Source: Novosphingobium sp. UBA6272
GTDB taxonomy: Bacteria; Pseudomonadota; Alphaproteobacteria; Sphingomonadales; Sphingomonadaceae
Assembly (NCBI RefSeq): GCF_002440635.1
Contig: NZ_DJUW01000024.1
Span: forward strand, 1-44,488
Direction: 5' to 3'
DNA length: 44,488 bases
Positions 31,593 to 41,354 of the stretch are shown here, piece by piece (position 1 is the stretch's first letter; every line of letters starts with the position of its first letter). The notes beneath the pieces were generated by a model. It was given only the letters and a program-made list of their open reading frames with translations, had not been told where the DNA came from and did no database searches. The position numbers and the translations under genes are program-made.

Positions 31593-32909
31593 ATGGGTGG
31601 CACCGGCGTCGTTGACCGCTTCCTAGACATCTTCTCACGCTATATCGACAGCGGCTTCGGCCTGCTCTCGGGCGAGGTCGCGTTCATCGCGACCACGCTG
31701 ATCGTGATCGATGTGACGCTCGCGGCGCTGTTCTGGTCGTGGGGCGAAGGCGACGACATCATGGCCCGGCTGGTCAAGAAAACGCTGTTCGTCGGTGTCT
31801 TCGCCTACATCATCGGCAACTGGGACAATCTCGCTCGCATCGTCTTCGAGAGCTTCGCGGGGCTCGGCCTCAAGGCGAGCGGCACCGGCTTCACCGCAGC
31901 CGAACTCTTGCAGCCTGGCCGGGTGGCGCAGGTCGGAATGGATGCGGCACAGCCGCTGATCACCGCGATATCGGAGCTGATGGGCTTCGTCAGCTTCTTC
32001 GAGAATTTCCTGCAGATCGTGATCTTGCTGGTTGCCTGGGCGATCGTGATCATCGCCTTCTTCATCCTCTCGATTCAGCTGTTCGTCACCCTCATTGAGT
32101 TCAAGCTGACCACGCTCTGCGGCTTCGTGCTGATCCCGTTCGGGCTGTTCGGCAAGACCGCCTTCATGGCCGAGCGCGTGCTCGGCAATGTCGTTTCCTC
32201 GGGCATCAAGGTGCTGGTGCTTGCCGTGATCGTCGGCATCGGCTCGACCATCTTCACCGAATTCACCTCCGCGATCGGCGCGGAACCCACCATCGAGGAC
32301 GCGCTGTCGATCATGCTGGCGAGCCTGTCGCTGCTCGGGCTCGGCATCTTCGGCCCCGGTATTGCAAACGGCATCGTATCGGGCGGCCCGCAGCTAGGCG
32401 CAGGTGCCGCCGCTGGCACGGCGCTGCTCGCTGGCGGCGCTGCCGCTGGCGCGGTTGCCGGTGCGCGCATGGCAGGCGGTGCGGTCGCCTCGGCAGCTTC
32501 CAACGTGGCCCACGGCACCTCGCGCGCCGCAGGCGGTGCGACCATGGCCTATGCACTCGGCTCGGCGGGCAAATCCGGAGCCTCCGCCGTCGGTTCGGGC
32601 ATGGCCGCAGTCGGCGACGCAGCCGTCGGTGCAGCCACCTCGCCGCTGCGCAAGGCGGGTGACTCCATGAAGCAATCGTTCCGCGAGGGCAGCCGCGCCG
32701 CGATCACCAACACCGGCGGCACGATCACACCGGCACCGAACACGCCGCCTCCGCCTCCCGCCTCTGCCGACGCAGGTCAACCGGCCTGGGCCAAGGCGAT
32801 GAAGGACCGGCAGACCATAACCCATGGCGCCACTATCGCCGCGCATACGCTGAAGTCGGGCGACAGCCATGGCGGCGGCGCTTCCATCAACGTTAGCGAA
32901 AAGGACTGA
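31593..32909 (+). CDS. trbL: TrbL, VirB6-like polytopic channel protein (438 aa)
   Basis: An inner-membrane protein with about six helices in residues 20-260 (for example IATTLIVIDVTLAALFWSW and LQIVILLVAWAIVIIAFFIL), containing the family's FKLTTLCGFVLIPFGLFGKTAF stretch. An alanine- and glycine-rich low-complexity region (about 265-350) and a polar, proline-rich tail end the protein, as usual for TrbL. It is the fifth of the trb genes with near-zero spacing. Confidence 0.94.
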   Translation: MGGTGVVDRFLDIFSRYIDSGFGLLSGEVAFIATTLIVIDVTLAALFWSWGEGDDIMARLVKKTLFVGVFAYIIGNWDNLARIVFESFAGLGLKASGTGFTAAELLQPGRVAQVGMDAAQPLITAISELMGFVSFFENFLQIVILLVAWAIVIIAFFILSIQLFVTLIEFKLTTLCGFVLIPFGLFGKTAFMAERVLGNVVSSGIKVLVLAVIVGIGSTIFTEFTSAIGAEPTIEDALSIMLASLSLLGLGIFGPGIANGIVSGGPQLGAGAAAGTALLAGGAAAGAVAGARMAGGAVASAASNVAHGTSRAAGGATMAYALGSAGKSGASAVGSGMAAVGDAAVGAATSPLRKAGDSMKQSFREGSRAAITNTGGTITPAPNTPPPPPASADAGQPAWAKAMKDRQTITHGATIAAHTLKSGDSHGGGASINVSEKD

Positions 32910-32913
32910 CCGC

Positions 32914-33597
32914 ATGTTCCGACGCCCATCGATCCGCTACGGCAAGACCCCCGAACCCGAAACGCCCTACCAGCGCGCCGCGCAGGTCTGGGACGACCGC
33001 AACGGCTCGGCCCGCGTCCAGGCCCGCAGCTGGCGGCTTGCCTTCTTCGGCGCACTGGGTCTGTCGACCTGCCTCACCGCCGGGATAATCTGGCAAGGCG
33101 CGCGCGGCTCGATCGTTCCCTGGGTGGTTCAGGTCGACAAGCTTGGTGAGGCGCAGGCCGTAGCGCCTGCCGATGCAGGCTACACGCCTAGCGACCCGCA
33201 GATCGCGTTCCACCTCGCCCGGTTCATCGAGCAGGTCCGCGCCGTTCCAGACGATCCGATTGTCGTGCGGCAGAACTGGCTGCGCGCCTATGACTTCGCC
33301 ACCGACAAGGGCGCGCTTGCGCTCAACGACTATGCCCGGACTAACGACCCGTTCGCCCTGATCGGGCGCGAACAAGTCGGGATTGATGTCACCAGCGTGA
33401 TCCGCGCCTCGCCGACCAGCTTCCGCGTCGCCTGGGTCGAGCGGCGCTACCGCGATGGCAGCCTGGCCGAAACCACCCGCTGGACCGCAATCCTGACCAT
33501 CGCGCTCCAGACACCCCGCACCCCCGATGCCCTGCGCAAGAACCCGCTCGGCATCTTCGTCAACGCCATCAACTGGTCGAAGGAACTCGGATCATGA
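32914..33597 (+). CDS. trbF: TrbF, VirB8-like protein (227 aa)
   Basis: A bitopic inner-membrane assembly factor. The cytosolic N-terminus carries TPYQRAAQVWDDRNGSARVQARSWR (about 17-41), one helix spans 42-62, and the periplasmic VirB8 fold follows, with VPWVVQVDKLGEAQAV and a C-terminal NPLGIFVNAINWSKEL. ATG at 32914 gives the family start. The stop overlaps trbG by 4 bases. Confidence 0.95.
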   Translation: MFRRPSIRYGKTPEPETPYQRAAQVWDDRNGSARVQARSWRLAFFGALGLSTCLTAGIIWQGARGSIVPWVVQVDKLGEAQAVAPADAGYTPSDPQIAFHLARFIEQVRAVPDDPIVVRQNWLRAYDFATDKGALALNDYARTNDPFALIGREQVGIDVTSVIRASPTSFRVAWVERRYRDGSLAETTRWTAILTIALQTPRTPDALRKNPLGIFVNAINWSKELGS

Positions 33598-34628
33598 TCA
33601 GCACCAAATTGCGCGCCCGGCGCGCCTGCCTTCTCGCGATGCTCGTCGGGAGCGTCGCCACGACTTCAACTACGTGGGCTCAAGAACCGACAAAGCACCA
33701 GCCCACTTCGCCAGCGTCCTCGGGCGATGCGGCGCAGTCGACCGCTTCGCGCACCGATGTGGTCGCCATCCCCGTGCCGCTGCCGCTTCCCGGCCAGCTG
33801 CAAGCCCTTCCGCGGCGTAACCCTCCCCACGCCGCGGGCCGCTCCCATCCACCGCGGAGTCGCCCCACTCTGCAGGACAGGGTGGGAGCGGCAATGGAGG
33901 CCGCGCGGATCCAGCCCGAGCGCACCGGGTTCGTGAACGCGATCCAGGTGTTCCCCTACACCGAGGGCGCGCTCTACCAGATCTACGCCAAGCCGGGCCA
34001 GGTGACCGACATCGCATTGCAGGAAGGCGAGCAACTGGTCGGCACCGGCCCGGTCGCGGCCGGCGACACCGTGCGCTGGATGATCGGCGATACCGTGAGC
34101 GGGATCGGGGCATCGGCGCGGGTGCATATCCTGGTCAAGCCCATCCGGCCCGACATCGCGACCAACCTCGTGATCAACACGGACCGGCGCACCTATCACC
34201 TCGAACTTCGCGCTAATCCGTCGGTCTATATGGCTTCGGTCTCCTGGACCTATCCGCAGGACCAGTTGATTGCGCTGCGTCAGGCGCGTGCCGAAGCGGA
34301 GCGCGCCGCGCCCATCGCGGCTGGGCTCGATCTCTCGACGCTCAACTTCCGCTATGCGATCGAGGGCGACAGGCCCGACTGGCGGCCGCTTCGCGCGTTC
34401 GACGACGGCGTTCGCGTGTTCATTGAGTTCCCCGAAAGTGTTGCGCAAGGCGAATTGCCGCCGTTGTTCGTAATCGGCGCCAAGGGTGAGGCCGAGCTGG
34501 TCAATTACCGCGTCGCGGGCCGCTACATGATCATCGACCGGCTGTTCGGGGCTGCCGAATTACGGCTCGGCGGCCGCATGGGCCAGGACAAGGTGCGGAT
34601 CGTCGCGCAGCGCAGGGGGCGGGCATGA
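33594..34628 (+). CDS. trbG: TrbG, VirB9-like outer-core protein (344 aa)
   Basis: The secreted partner of TrbI in the outer-membrane core complex. Signal peptide to about residue 28 (TTWA-QEP), then a 70-residue proline- and arginine-rich linker, then the CagX/VirB9 domain starting at IQVFPYTEGALYQIYAKPGQVTDI. Later motifs are NLVINTDRRTYHLELRA and NFRYAIEGDRPDWRPLRAFDDG. Overlaps both neighbours by 4 bases. Confidence 0.95.
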   Translation: MISTKLRARRACLLAMLVGSVATTSTTWAQEPTKHQPTSPASSGDAAQSTASRTDVVAIPVPLPLPGQLQALPRRNPPHAAGRSHPPRSRPTLQDRVGAAMEAARIQPERTGFVNAIQVFPYTEGALYQIYAKPGQVTDIALQEGEQLVGTGPVAAGDTVRWMIGDTVSGIGASARVHILVKPIRPDIATNLVINTDRRTYHLELRANPSVYMASVSWTYPQDQLIALRQARAEAERAAPIAAGLDLSTLNFRYAIEGDRPDWRPLRAFDDGVRVFIEFPESVAQGELPPLFVIGAKGEAELVNYRVAGRYMIIDRLFGAAELRLGGRMGQDKVRIVAQRRGRA

Positions 34629-35824
34629 CTACGGCCGAACCTGCCTCGCGCGAGGATGCGCTTTCCGACCCTGCTAGCGCAGTCAAGCTGCGCGGCGATC
34701 CACCGCGCGTCATGCGTCTGTCGCGCAAGGCGATCGGCATTGCTTCGGCTTGCGGCTTCGCGCTGGTCGGTGGCGCGTTGATCTATGCGCTTCAGCCCCA
34801 AGGTCGCAAACGCGCCGAGGAACTCTACAACACCGAAGGCGTCGCTGTGGCCGACAATCTCGCCGGTGCCCCCAAGGACTATGGCCAGGTGCCCAAGCTC
34901 GGCCCACCGTTGCCCGGCGATCTTGGCAAGCCGATCCTCGATGCGCAGCGCCGCGGTGATGTGGCCGCACTGCCGCCGGTGGGCGCGCCGCAGCCGTTGC
35001 CGCCCAATCCCGCCGCCAATGCTGCCGAAGCAGCTCGTCAGCGCGCTGAGCAGGAACGCGAGGCCGCGCGAGGGAGCCGATTGTTCTTCGGCGGCGGTGC
35101 ACCGGGCGGTGGCGCTGGCCTTGCCAGGATGCCTGCCGTGGCCGAAGCCCCGGCGTCGGCAGTGCCACCATCAGGTCCGAAGACCGAGGCGGCCCGTCGG
35201 CATGCGTTCCTCGAGCGCGCCAGCGACCGGCGCACGGTGTCGGAAGAGCGGCTGTCAGAGCTGGCTTCGCCCCATGTGTTGCAGGCGGGATCGGTGATTC
35301 CGGCCGCGCTTATCACCGGCATCCGTTCGGACTTGCCAGGCTTGGTTACCGCGCAAGTGACCCAAAACATATATGACAGCCCGACCGGGCGCATTCTGCT
35401 GATCCCACAGGGCTCACGGCTGATTGGTGACTATGATGCCGATGTCGCATTTGGCCAGAGCCGGGTGCTCCTCGCGTGGAACCGGCTGATCCTGCCCGAT
35501 GGCCGCTCGATAGTGCTCGAACGCCAGCCTGCCACCGATGCGCGCGGGTTCGCGGGATTGCAGGATGGCACCGATTATCACTGGGGCGGCGTGCTCCAGG
35601 CCGCGCTTGTCTCTACGCTGTTGGGTGTGGGCTCCGAGGTTGGTTCTGGCGGCGATGGCGATTTGGCCCGCGCGATCCGGCGCGGAACACAGGACAGCGT
35701 CAACCGTGCCGGCGAGCAAATCGTCAGCCGGGAATTGAACGTCCGGCCAACGCTCACCATCCGGCCGGGGTTTCCGGTGCGAGTGCTGGTGACGCGCGAT
35801 CTGGTGCTGGGAGGCGAACGATGA
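34625..35824 (+). CDS. trbI: TrbI, VirB10-like core protein (399 aa)
   Basis: Spans both membranes and transmits energy to the outer core. A cytosolic N-terminus, one helix at about residues 36-56 (AIGIASACGFALVGGALIYAL), a proline-rich periplasmic linker, and the TrbI/VirB10 barrel domain from about 205. This includes LQAGSVIPAALITGIRSDLPG, IYDSPTGRILLIPQGSRLIGDY and a C-terminal RPGFPVRVLVTRDLVL. All expected parts are present. Confidence 0.95.
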   Translation: MTTAEPASREDALSDPASAVKLRGDPPRVMRLSRKAIGIASACGFALVGGALIYALQPQGRKRAEELYNTEGVAVADNLAGAPKDYGQVPKLGPPLPGDLGKPILDAQRRGDVAALPPVGAPQPLPPNPAANAAEAARQRAEQEREAARGSRLFFGGGAPGGGAGLARMPAVAEAPASAVPPSGPKTEAARRHAFLERASDRRTVSEERLSELASPHVLQAGSVIPAALITGIRSDLPGLVTAQVTQNIYDSPTGRILLIPQGSRLIGDYDADVAFGQSRVLLAWNRLILPDGRSIVLERQPATDARGFAGLQDGTDYHWGGVLQAALVSTLLGVGSEVGSGGDGDLARAIRRGTQDSVNRAGEQIVSRELNVRPTLTIRPGFPVRVLVTRDLVLGGER

Positions 35825-36048
35825 CTCGGCTGAAGCTCTCCGACCTTGCTGACGAAAAGCCCGTACGCCTGACCATAGAAGTGTCGGCGAGGCTCCATAA
35901 GGAACTTGTTGCTTACGCTACGGCCCTCAACGGCGGCGATGCGAAAGGCGCTCCACCACCCGAGCGGCTGATTCCGCCGATGATCGAGCGGTTTATAGCC
36001 ACCGACCGCAGCTATGCCAAAGGGCGCCGCGCCGCTCAGCCGGGGTAG
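35821..36048 (+). CDS. DUF2274 protein ending the trb operon (75 aa)
   Basis: A short protein of the DUF2274 family, which routinely closes trb operons. RLTIEVSARLHKELVAYATAL (about 16-36) and the PPPERLIPPMIERFIATDRSY block are typical. The sequence resembles a ribbon-helix-helix-like fold, so a DNA-binding role is possible but unproven. The start overlaps the trbI stop (ATGA). The last 13 bases overlap the end of the convergent LysR gene. Confidence 0.88.
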   Translation: MTRLKLSDLADEKPVRLTIEVSARLHKELVAYATALNGGDAKGAPPPERLIPPMIERFIATDRSYAKGRRAAQPG

Positions 36049-36971
36049 CGCTCCTCGATCAGCTTGAAGAACCGCTTGAGCGCCGGGTTGTCGTTATCCT
36101 CGCGCCAGTAGAGAGCATATTCCAGGCGGGCTGGTCCGGTGGCATCGTAGATTTCACGGAAGTGGAGATCTTGCCATGGCACGCCTTGCGAAGCTTCGGT
36201 AGCGACCGAGATAAACCGTTTGGCCACAATCATGCTGAGGACACTCTCCTGGCTCGTGTCCTGATATATCACGGCGGGCCGGAACCCTTGCTCGGTCAGT
36301 CGGGCGGAAATCAGATTGCCGAGAATCGGACCAATCCCGTTACCAGAGACAACGAAGACCTCGCGTCGCAAGTCCTGCCAGTAGATCTTTTCTTTCGAAA
36401 GCAGCTCGCTGTCTTCGAGCAAGACTGTGAAAAGCCGCTCAGACCAAAGCGGCCTCGACAGCAGCCCTGCCTCACCAAGACCGGTCGGAATCACGCCTAC
36501 ATCCACGGTCTGCGATTGCAGGCCGTGAATGATCTTCTCGGGTCCACCCTCGATTCCGTCGAACTGGACCTCGGGAAAGCGGGCAAGGTATTCGGAGAAT
36601 GCACGCTTGAGGTTGCCCGACATGAGTGACGAACAATAGCCGACCGCCAATCTGCCCTGAAGGCCGTAGCTGACGTTGCGAGCGGTGGTATGCAGGTTGT
36701 CGACATCGGTGACGATGCGGCGCGCCTGTTCGATGAAGACTCTGCCATTCTCTGTGACCTCGGCACCACGCGTTGTTCGCTCGAACAGCTTGATGCCAAG
36801 CCTAATCTCCATGTCCTTGACTTTGCGGCTAAGTGTTGACTGCTTCATCCCAAGTGAAGCGGCAGCACGGGCAAAACTCTGGCTATCCGCCGTGAGGACA
36901 GCGTAGCGGAGTTGTCGAAATTCAATTCCCGCATCAAACAATTGAACTACTCCATAATCAGAATGGTCCAA
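36036..36971 (-). CDS. LysR-family transcriptional regulator (311 aa)
   Basis: A LysR-type regulator. The N-terminal winged helix-turn-helix is FRQLRYAVLTADSQSFARAAASLGMKQSTLSRKVKDME (about 18-55) with LFERTTRGAEVTENG. The effector domain from about residue 105 starts GRLAVGYCSSLMSG. The N-terminus extends about 17 residues before the usual start. It converges on the trb operon and ends inside DUF2274. A LysR gene at this spot is common at the end of sphingomonad trb clusters. The target could be transfer genes or the adjacent cus operon, which it precedes by 25 bases on the opposite side. Confidence 0.9.
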   Translation of the reverse strand: MDHSDYGVVQLFDAGIEFRQLRYAVLTADSQSFARAAASLGMKQSTLSRKVKDMEIRLGIKLFERTTRGAEVTENGRVFIEQARRIVTDVDNLHTTARNVSYGLQGRLAVGYCSSLMSGNLKRAFSEYLARFPEVQFDGIEGGPEKIIHGLQSQTVDVGVIPTGLGEAGLLSRPLWSERLFTVLLEDSELLSKEKIYWQDLRREVFVVSGNGIGPILGNLISARLTEQGFRPAVIYQDTSQESVLSMIVAKRFISVATEASQGVPWQDLHFREIYDATGPARLEYALYWREDNDNPALKRFFKLIEERYPG

Positions 36972-36996
36972 TCGATTGACTGTGCTGACAGATATA

Positions 36997-39900
36997 TCAT
37001 GCGTCGCTCAATCTTTGTTTTGAATGATCGCGCCGGCGCATCAACAAATAGGCCGCCGGAATAACCAGCATCGACAAGAGCGGCGCCGTAATCATGCCGC
37101 CAACCATGGGGGCCGCGATCCTGCTCATCACTTCCGAACCCGTGCCGCTGCCTGCGAGAACGGGAAAAAGACCGGCAAGTATTACGGCGACTGTCATGGC
37201 TTTGGGGCGCACCCGAAGCAAAGCGCCTTCGCGCACGGCGGCGGCGACATCGCCGTCTTCGCGCGCCTCGAGCGCGTGCTTGAGATAGATCAGCATCACC
37301 ACCCCGAATTCCGCAGAAACTCCGGCGAGCGCGATGAAACCGACAGCGGTAGCGACGGACTGGTTATACCCGAACCAATAGAGCAGCCAAAGCCCACCTG
37401 TGAGTGCAAAGGGCAAGGTACCCATGATGAGCAGCGCTTCATCCCAGCGGCGAAAGGTGAGGTACAGGAGGGCGAGGATGATCGCGAGTGTCACCGGCAC
37501 CACCAGCTTCATGCGTTCCTTGGCTCGGACCAGGAACTCGTACTGTCCGGTATATGAGATACTGACACCCGGAGGCAGGGTAACCTTTGAGGTGATTGCG
37601 CGATTGATATCCGATACCAGCGTTTGCATGTCGCTTGAACGGCCGTCGACATAGATCCAAGTGACCGGTCTGCCGTTCTCGCTGCGCAGCATGGGCGGGC
37701 CATCGCTGACGCGGACGGTGGCGACCGTGCCAAGAGTAATCTGTTGCCCCGATGGGGTGAGGACAGGAAGATTGGACAGCTTGTCCACGCTGTCGCGCAA
37801 TTCACGCGGGTATCGCACACTGATCGGATAGCGTGCAAGCCCCTCGACCGTTTGGCTAATATTCTCGCCGCCAATAGCGGAGGCGACCAGGTCGTGGACA
37901 TCGGCGACGTTGAGGCCGTAACGCGATGCAGTCGCACGATCTACTTGGATATCGATATAGCGCCCACCGCTAAGCCGCTCCGCCAGCGCCGAAGAAACGC
38001 CAGGGACGCCTCTCACCACGCCTTCTATACGCTTGGCCGTCTGATTTATTTCACCCAGGTTCGAACCAGCAACCTTGATCCCGATCGGGCTCTTGATTCC
38101 GGTTGCCAGCATATCGATCCGGTTGCGGATCGGCGGAATCCAGAAATTGGCGAGGCCTGGCACTTTGACCTTCGCGTCCAGTTCTTCGACAAGTTTTTCA
38201 GGGGTCATGCCAGGTCGCCACTGATCGGCTGGTTTGAATCGGATGGTCGTTTCGAACATTTCGAGCGGTGCCGGATCCGTCGCGCTATCAGCCCGGCCAG
38301 ACTTTCCGAATACCGTTTCAACCTCCGGGACTGTCTTGATCATCCTGTTGGTCTGCTGGAGCAGGCGACTGGCTTCAGCCGCTGACAGGCCAGGCAACGC
38401 GGAGGGCATGTAGAGCAAGTCGCCTTCGTTCATTTGCGGCAGAAACTCGCCGCCGATCCGCGAGGCCGGCCACAGGCTGCTCGCAAAGATAAGCGCCGCA
38501 ATCAGCAAGGTCTGTTTCGGCCGCTTCAACACCCAGTCGATCGCCGGGCGGTAAATGTGCGAGAGCCATCGATTGATCGGGTTGGCCTCTTCGTTGGGGA
38601 TCTTTCCCTTGATCAGCATGCCCATCAATACCGGGATCAGCGTGATTGAAAGGAGCGCTGCGGCAGCCATTGCGTAGGTCTTGGTGAACGCCAGTGGAGT
38701 GAACAACCGTCCTTCCTGTCCCTGTAAGGTGAAGATCGGGATGAAGGAAAAGGTGATGATCAACAGGCTGAGGAAGAGTGCGGGACCCACTTCGGCCGCA
38801 GCATCAGTCACAAGCCTCCAGCGTGTGGGTTGATCGAGTTCGTGACCGGGATGTTCATGTTGCCAGTGCTCGAGATGCTTGTGTGCGTTCTCGATCATCA
38901 CTACTGCTGCATCCACCATTGCGCCGATCGCGATCGCAATCCCACCAAGCGATAGGATGTTGGCGTTAAGTCCCTGCAATCGCATGACGATGAATGCTAT
39001 TAGGATGCCAAGCGGCAAAGTAAGGATCGCAACCAACGCTGAGCGCGCGTGCCACAGAAACAGTCCGCAGACGATGGCGACGATCAGGAACTCCTCGATC
39101 AGCTTGCTGGTGAGATTCTCAACCGCGCGGTCGATCAAACCTGACCGATCATATACCGTCACAACCTCGACCCCAGGTGGCAGGCTTTTTTTCAGTTCAT
39201 CGAGCTTCTGGCGGACCCCGTCGATGACTGCCCGCGCATTCTGTCCTTGGCGCATTACGATGACACCGCCCGCGACTTCTCCTTCACCGTTGAGCTCGGC
39301 AATTCCGCGGCGCATTTCCGGGCCGACTTGCACTGTGGCTACGTCGCCGACCGTAATCGGCACTCCACCAACAGCGGTTCGAATCGGGACGAGTTCGAAA
39401 TCCCGCAACGACCCCAGATAGTCGCTGGCACGCACAGTGTATTCCGCGCCTGCCATTTCGACAGTTGCACCGCCAGTCTCCTGGTTGGCGCGCCTCAGCG
39501 CGTCCGCCACGTCTTGCGGCGTGACCCCATAGGCCGCGAGTTTCTGCGGATCGACAACCACCTGGTATTGCCTGACCATGCCACCGATGGCGGCGACTTC
39601 CGCCACGCCTGGGATAGTCTTAAGTTCATAGCGCAGGAACCAGTCCTGGATGCTGCGCAGCTGAGCCAGATCGTGCGTACCCTTGCGATCGACAAGTGCG
39701 TATTCGTAAATCCAGCCAACACCTGTCGCATCGGGACCAAGCGTGGCATTGGCACCGTTCGGCAGACGGCTTTGCACCTGACTCAGATATTCCAGAACAC
39801 GACTGCGCGCCCAGTAGAGATCGGTGCCGTCTTCGAACAGCACGTAGACATAACTGTCGCCGGTGAATGAATAGCCACGCACGATCCGCGCGCCTGGAAC

Positions 39901-40125
39901 TGAAAGCATTGTCGTCGCAACCGGAGTGGTGACCTGGTTTTCGATGATTTGCGGCGCCTGGCCCGGCCAACTGGTGCGGATGATCACCTGTACATCGGAT
40001 AGATCCGGCAGCGCGTCGACCGGCGTGGTTCTGACCGCGAGCAATCCAAGTGCCGACAGCACCAATGCCGCGGCAAGAACGAAACCCCGCGCACGCACGG
40101 AAGCCCTGATAATTGCTGCGATCAC
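36997..40125 (-). CDS. cusA: CusA/CzcA-type heavy-metal RND pump (1042 aa)
   Basis: The inner-membrane proton-driven pump of a tripartite metal efflux system. Length, an N-terminal helix followed by the LPDLSDVQVIIRTSWPG block, and the fourth-helix motif GAMVDAAVVMIENAH (Asp 405) define the HME-RND class. The methionine-containing segments GDLLYMPSALPGLS, APLEMFETTIRF and ATGIKSPIGIKV match the Cu/Ag (CusA) branch better than the Zn/Co/Cd (CzcA) branch, so copper or silver is the likely substrate. The 4-base overlap with the adaptor gene marks an operon, cusC-cusB-cusA. Confidence 0.88.
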   Translation of the reverse strand: MIAAIIRASVRARGFVLAAALVLSALGLLAVRTTPVDALPDLSDVQVIIRTSWPGQAPQIIENQVTTPVATTMLSVPGARIVRGYSFTGDSYVYVLFEDGTDLYWARSRVLEYLSQVQSRLPNGANATLGPDATGVGWIYEYALVDRKGTHDLAQLRSIQDWFLRYELKTIPGVAEVAAIGGMVRQYQVVVDPQKLAAYGVTPQDVADALRRANQETGGATVEMAGAEYTVRASDYLGSLRDFELVPIRTAVGGVPITVGDVATVQVGPEMRRGIAELNGEGEVAGGVIVMRQGQNARAVIDGVRQKLDELKKSLPPGVEVVTVYDRSGLIDRAVENLTSKLIEEFLIVAIVCGLFLWHARSALVAILTLPLGILIAFIVMRLQGLNANILSLGGIAIAIGAMVDAAVVMIENAHKHLEHWQHEHPGHELDQPTRWRLVTDAAAEVGPALFLSLLIITFSFIPIFTLQGQEGRLFTPLAFTKTYAMAAAALLSITLIPVLMGMLIKGKIPNEEANPINRWLSHIYRPAIDWVLKRPKQTLLIAALIFASSLWPASRIGGEFLPQMNEGDLLYMPSALPGLSAAEASRLLQQTNRMIKTVPEVETVFGKSGRADSATDPAPLEMFETTIRFKPADQWRPGMTPEKLVEELDAKVKVPGLANFWIPPIRNRIDMLATGIKSPIGIKVAGSNLGEINQTAKRIEGVVRGVPGVSSALAERLSGGRYIDIQVDRATASRYGLNVADVHDLVASAIGGENISQTVEGLARYPISVRYPRELRDSVDKLSNLPVLTPSGQQITLGTVATVRVSDGPPMLRSENGRPVTWIYVDGRSSDMQTLVSDINRAITSKVTLPPGVSISYTGQYEFLVRAKERMKLVVPVTLAIILALLYLTFRRWDEALLIMGTLPFALTGGLWLLYWFGYNQSVATAVGFIALAGVSAEFGVVMLIYLKHALEAREDGDVAAAVREGALLRVRPKAMTVAVILAGLFPVLAGSGTGSEVMSRIAAPMVGGMITAPLLSMLVIPAAYLLMRRRDHSKQRLSDA

Positions 40126-41354
40126 TGGTCGCCACCGATCGGACGCGCAACAACGCCCGCCAGGCTTGCTTCGGAATCGAGCAGGAACTGAGCGGATGCG
40201 ACAACCCGTTCGTTTGGAGCCAATCCCGCGAGGACTTCGGTCTTGCCCCCTCCTTCGCGACCAATTCGCACTTCGGCCGGACGATATCGTCCTTCAGGAA
40301 GGGCAAGCATGACCAAAGTCCGGGTGCCGGTGCGAATGATTGCCTCATTCGGAATCAACAGCCTTGGCTGCCCGTCTTGCACAAAGGCGACCCTTGCAAA
40401 CATGCCCGGCCGCAGTCGTCCCTTGTGATTGACCAGCTCAATGCGAGCGGTGAGTGTTCGGCTGTCGGCCTGTGCCGTTGGGAGGATGGCGGTAACCTTT
40501 CCGGTGAAAGTCTCGCCCGGGAATGCTGCCAGCGTAACAGTTGCACCCAGACCCACGCGGACTGTTTGAGCCTGTGCCTCGGGAATAGCCGCATTGAGCC
40601 AGATCGTGGCGATCCCTCCCACCTGCGCAAGGCTGGCTCCTGCTGGAAGAGTCATTCCCGACCTGACTTCGAGCGACTGGATCACACCTCCCTTTGGTGA
40701 GCGGATCGTGACGACATCATGGGTTCGGCCTGTCCGTTCAACTTCCGCGATCAGCGTGTCAGACATGCCCAGTAGCTTTAGCCGACGATGCGCTGCTGCG
40801 GTAAGCTCGGGCTTTCCCAACTGCCTTACCGCCAAGTACTCGGTCTGCGCGCCGGCCCAATCGGAAATCAGCAAGTCCGCGACAGGAGCGCCGGCCGCGA
40901 TCACATCGCCTGGCGCAAGTGCGTAAACCCGGCTCACGAATCCGCCAGATCGTGCTTGCACGATCGCGACTTCGCGCAAGTTGAACTCCAGCGTCCCGGT
41001 TACCGCAAGGTCAGAAGGAAGAACGCCCATTTCGGGAGCGACAATCCGCATTCCCAGATTCTGCTGGGCGGCGGAATCAATCGTGATGCCTGGCCCCGCA
41101 TCGGGCGCCTCGTCGGCATATTTGGGGATCGTCTTCATGCCCATCGACGACAGTGAATCGGGATTGTCGTAACGCTCTTGCGGGACCATCGGATCGTACC
41201 AATACAGGATCTTGCGGCCGTCAGGTGCCGTTCTTGCGGTCGTATCGGCAGAGTGTCCGCGTTGACCAAGCCAGTAACCGCCTCCGCCTACTACCATCGT
41301 GACTGCCAGCAGCGCTGCGCCCCAACGCACTGCGTTCTTCTTGTCCAGCGTCAT
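40122..41354 (-). CDS. cusB: CusB-type periplasmic adaptor (410 aa)
   Basis: The membrane-fusion protein linking pump and outer-membrane channel. An N-terminal anchor (residues 12-30) is followed by a heavy-metal-binding domain of the YHS-like type (ILYWYDPMVPQERYDNPDSL, then SMGMKTIPKYADE), a feature of copper/silver adaptors. Barrel-sandwich (lipoyl) halves follow: VQARSGGFVSRVYALAPGDVI and VVTIRSPKGGVIQSL, flanking a helical hairpin. The C-terminal beta-barrel has LRPGMFARVAF. Overlaps both neighbours by 4 bases. Confidence 0.9.
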   Translation of the reverse strand: MTLDKKNAVRWGAALLAVTMVVGGGGYWLGQRGHSADTTARTAPDGRKILYWYDPMVPQERYDNPDSLSSMGMKTIPKYADEAPDAGPGITIDSAAQQNLGMRIVAPEMGVLPSDLAVTGTLEFNLREVAIVQARSGGFVSRVYALAPGDVIAAGAPVADLLISDWAGAQTEYLAVRQLGKPELTAAAHRRLKLLGMSDTLIAEVERTGRTHDVVTIRSPKGGVIQSLEVRSGMTLPAGASLAQVGGIATIWLNAAIPEAQAQTVRVGLGATVTLAAFPGETFTGKVTAILPTAQADSRTLTARIELVNHKGRLRPGMFARVAFVQDGQPRLLIPNEAIIRTGTRTLVMLALPEGRYRPAEVRIGREGGGKTEVLAGLAPNERVVASAQFLLDSEASLAGVVARPIGGDQ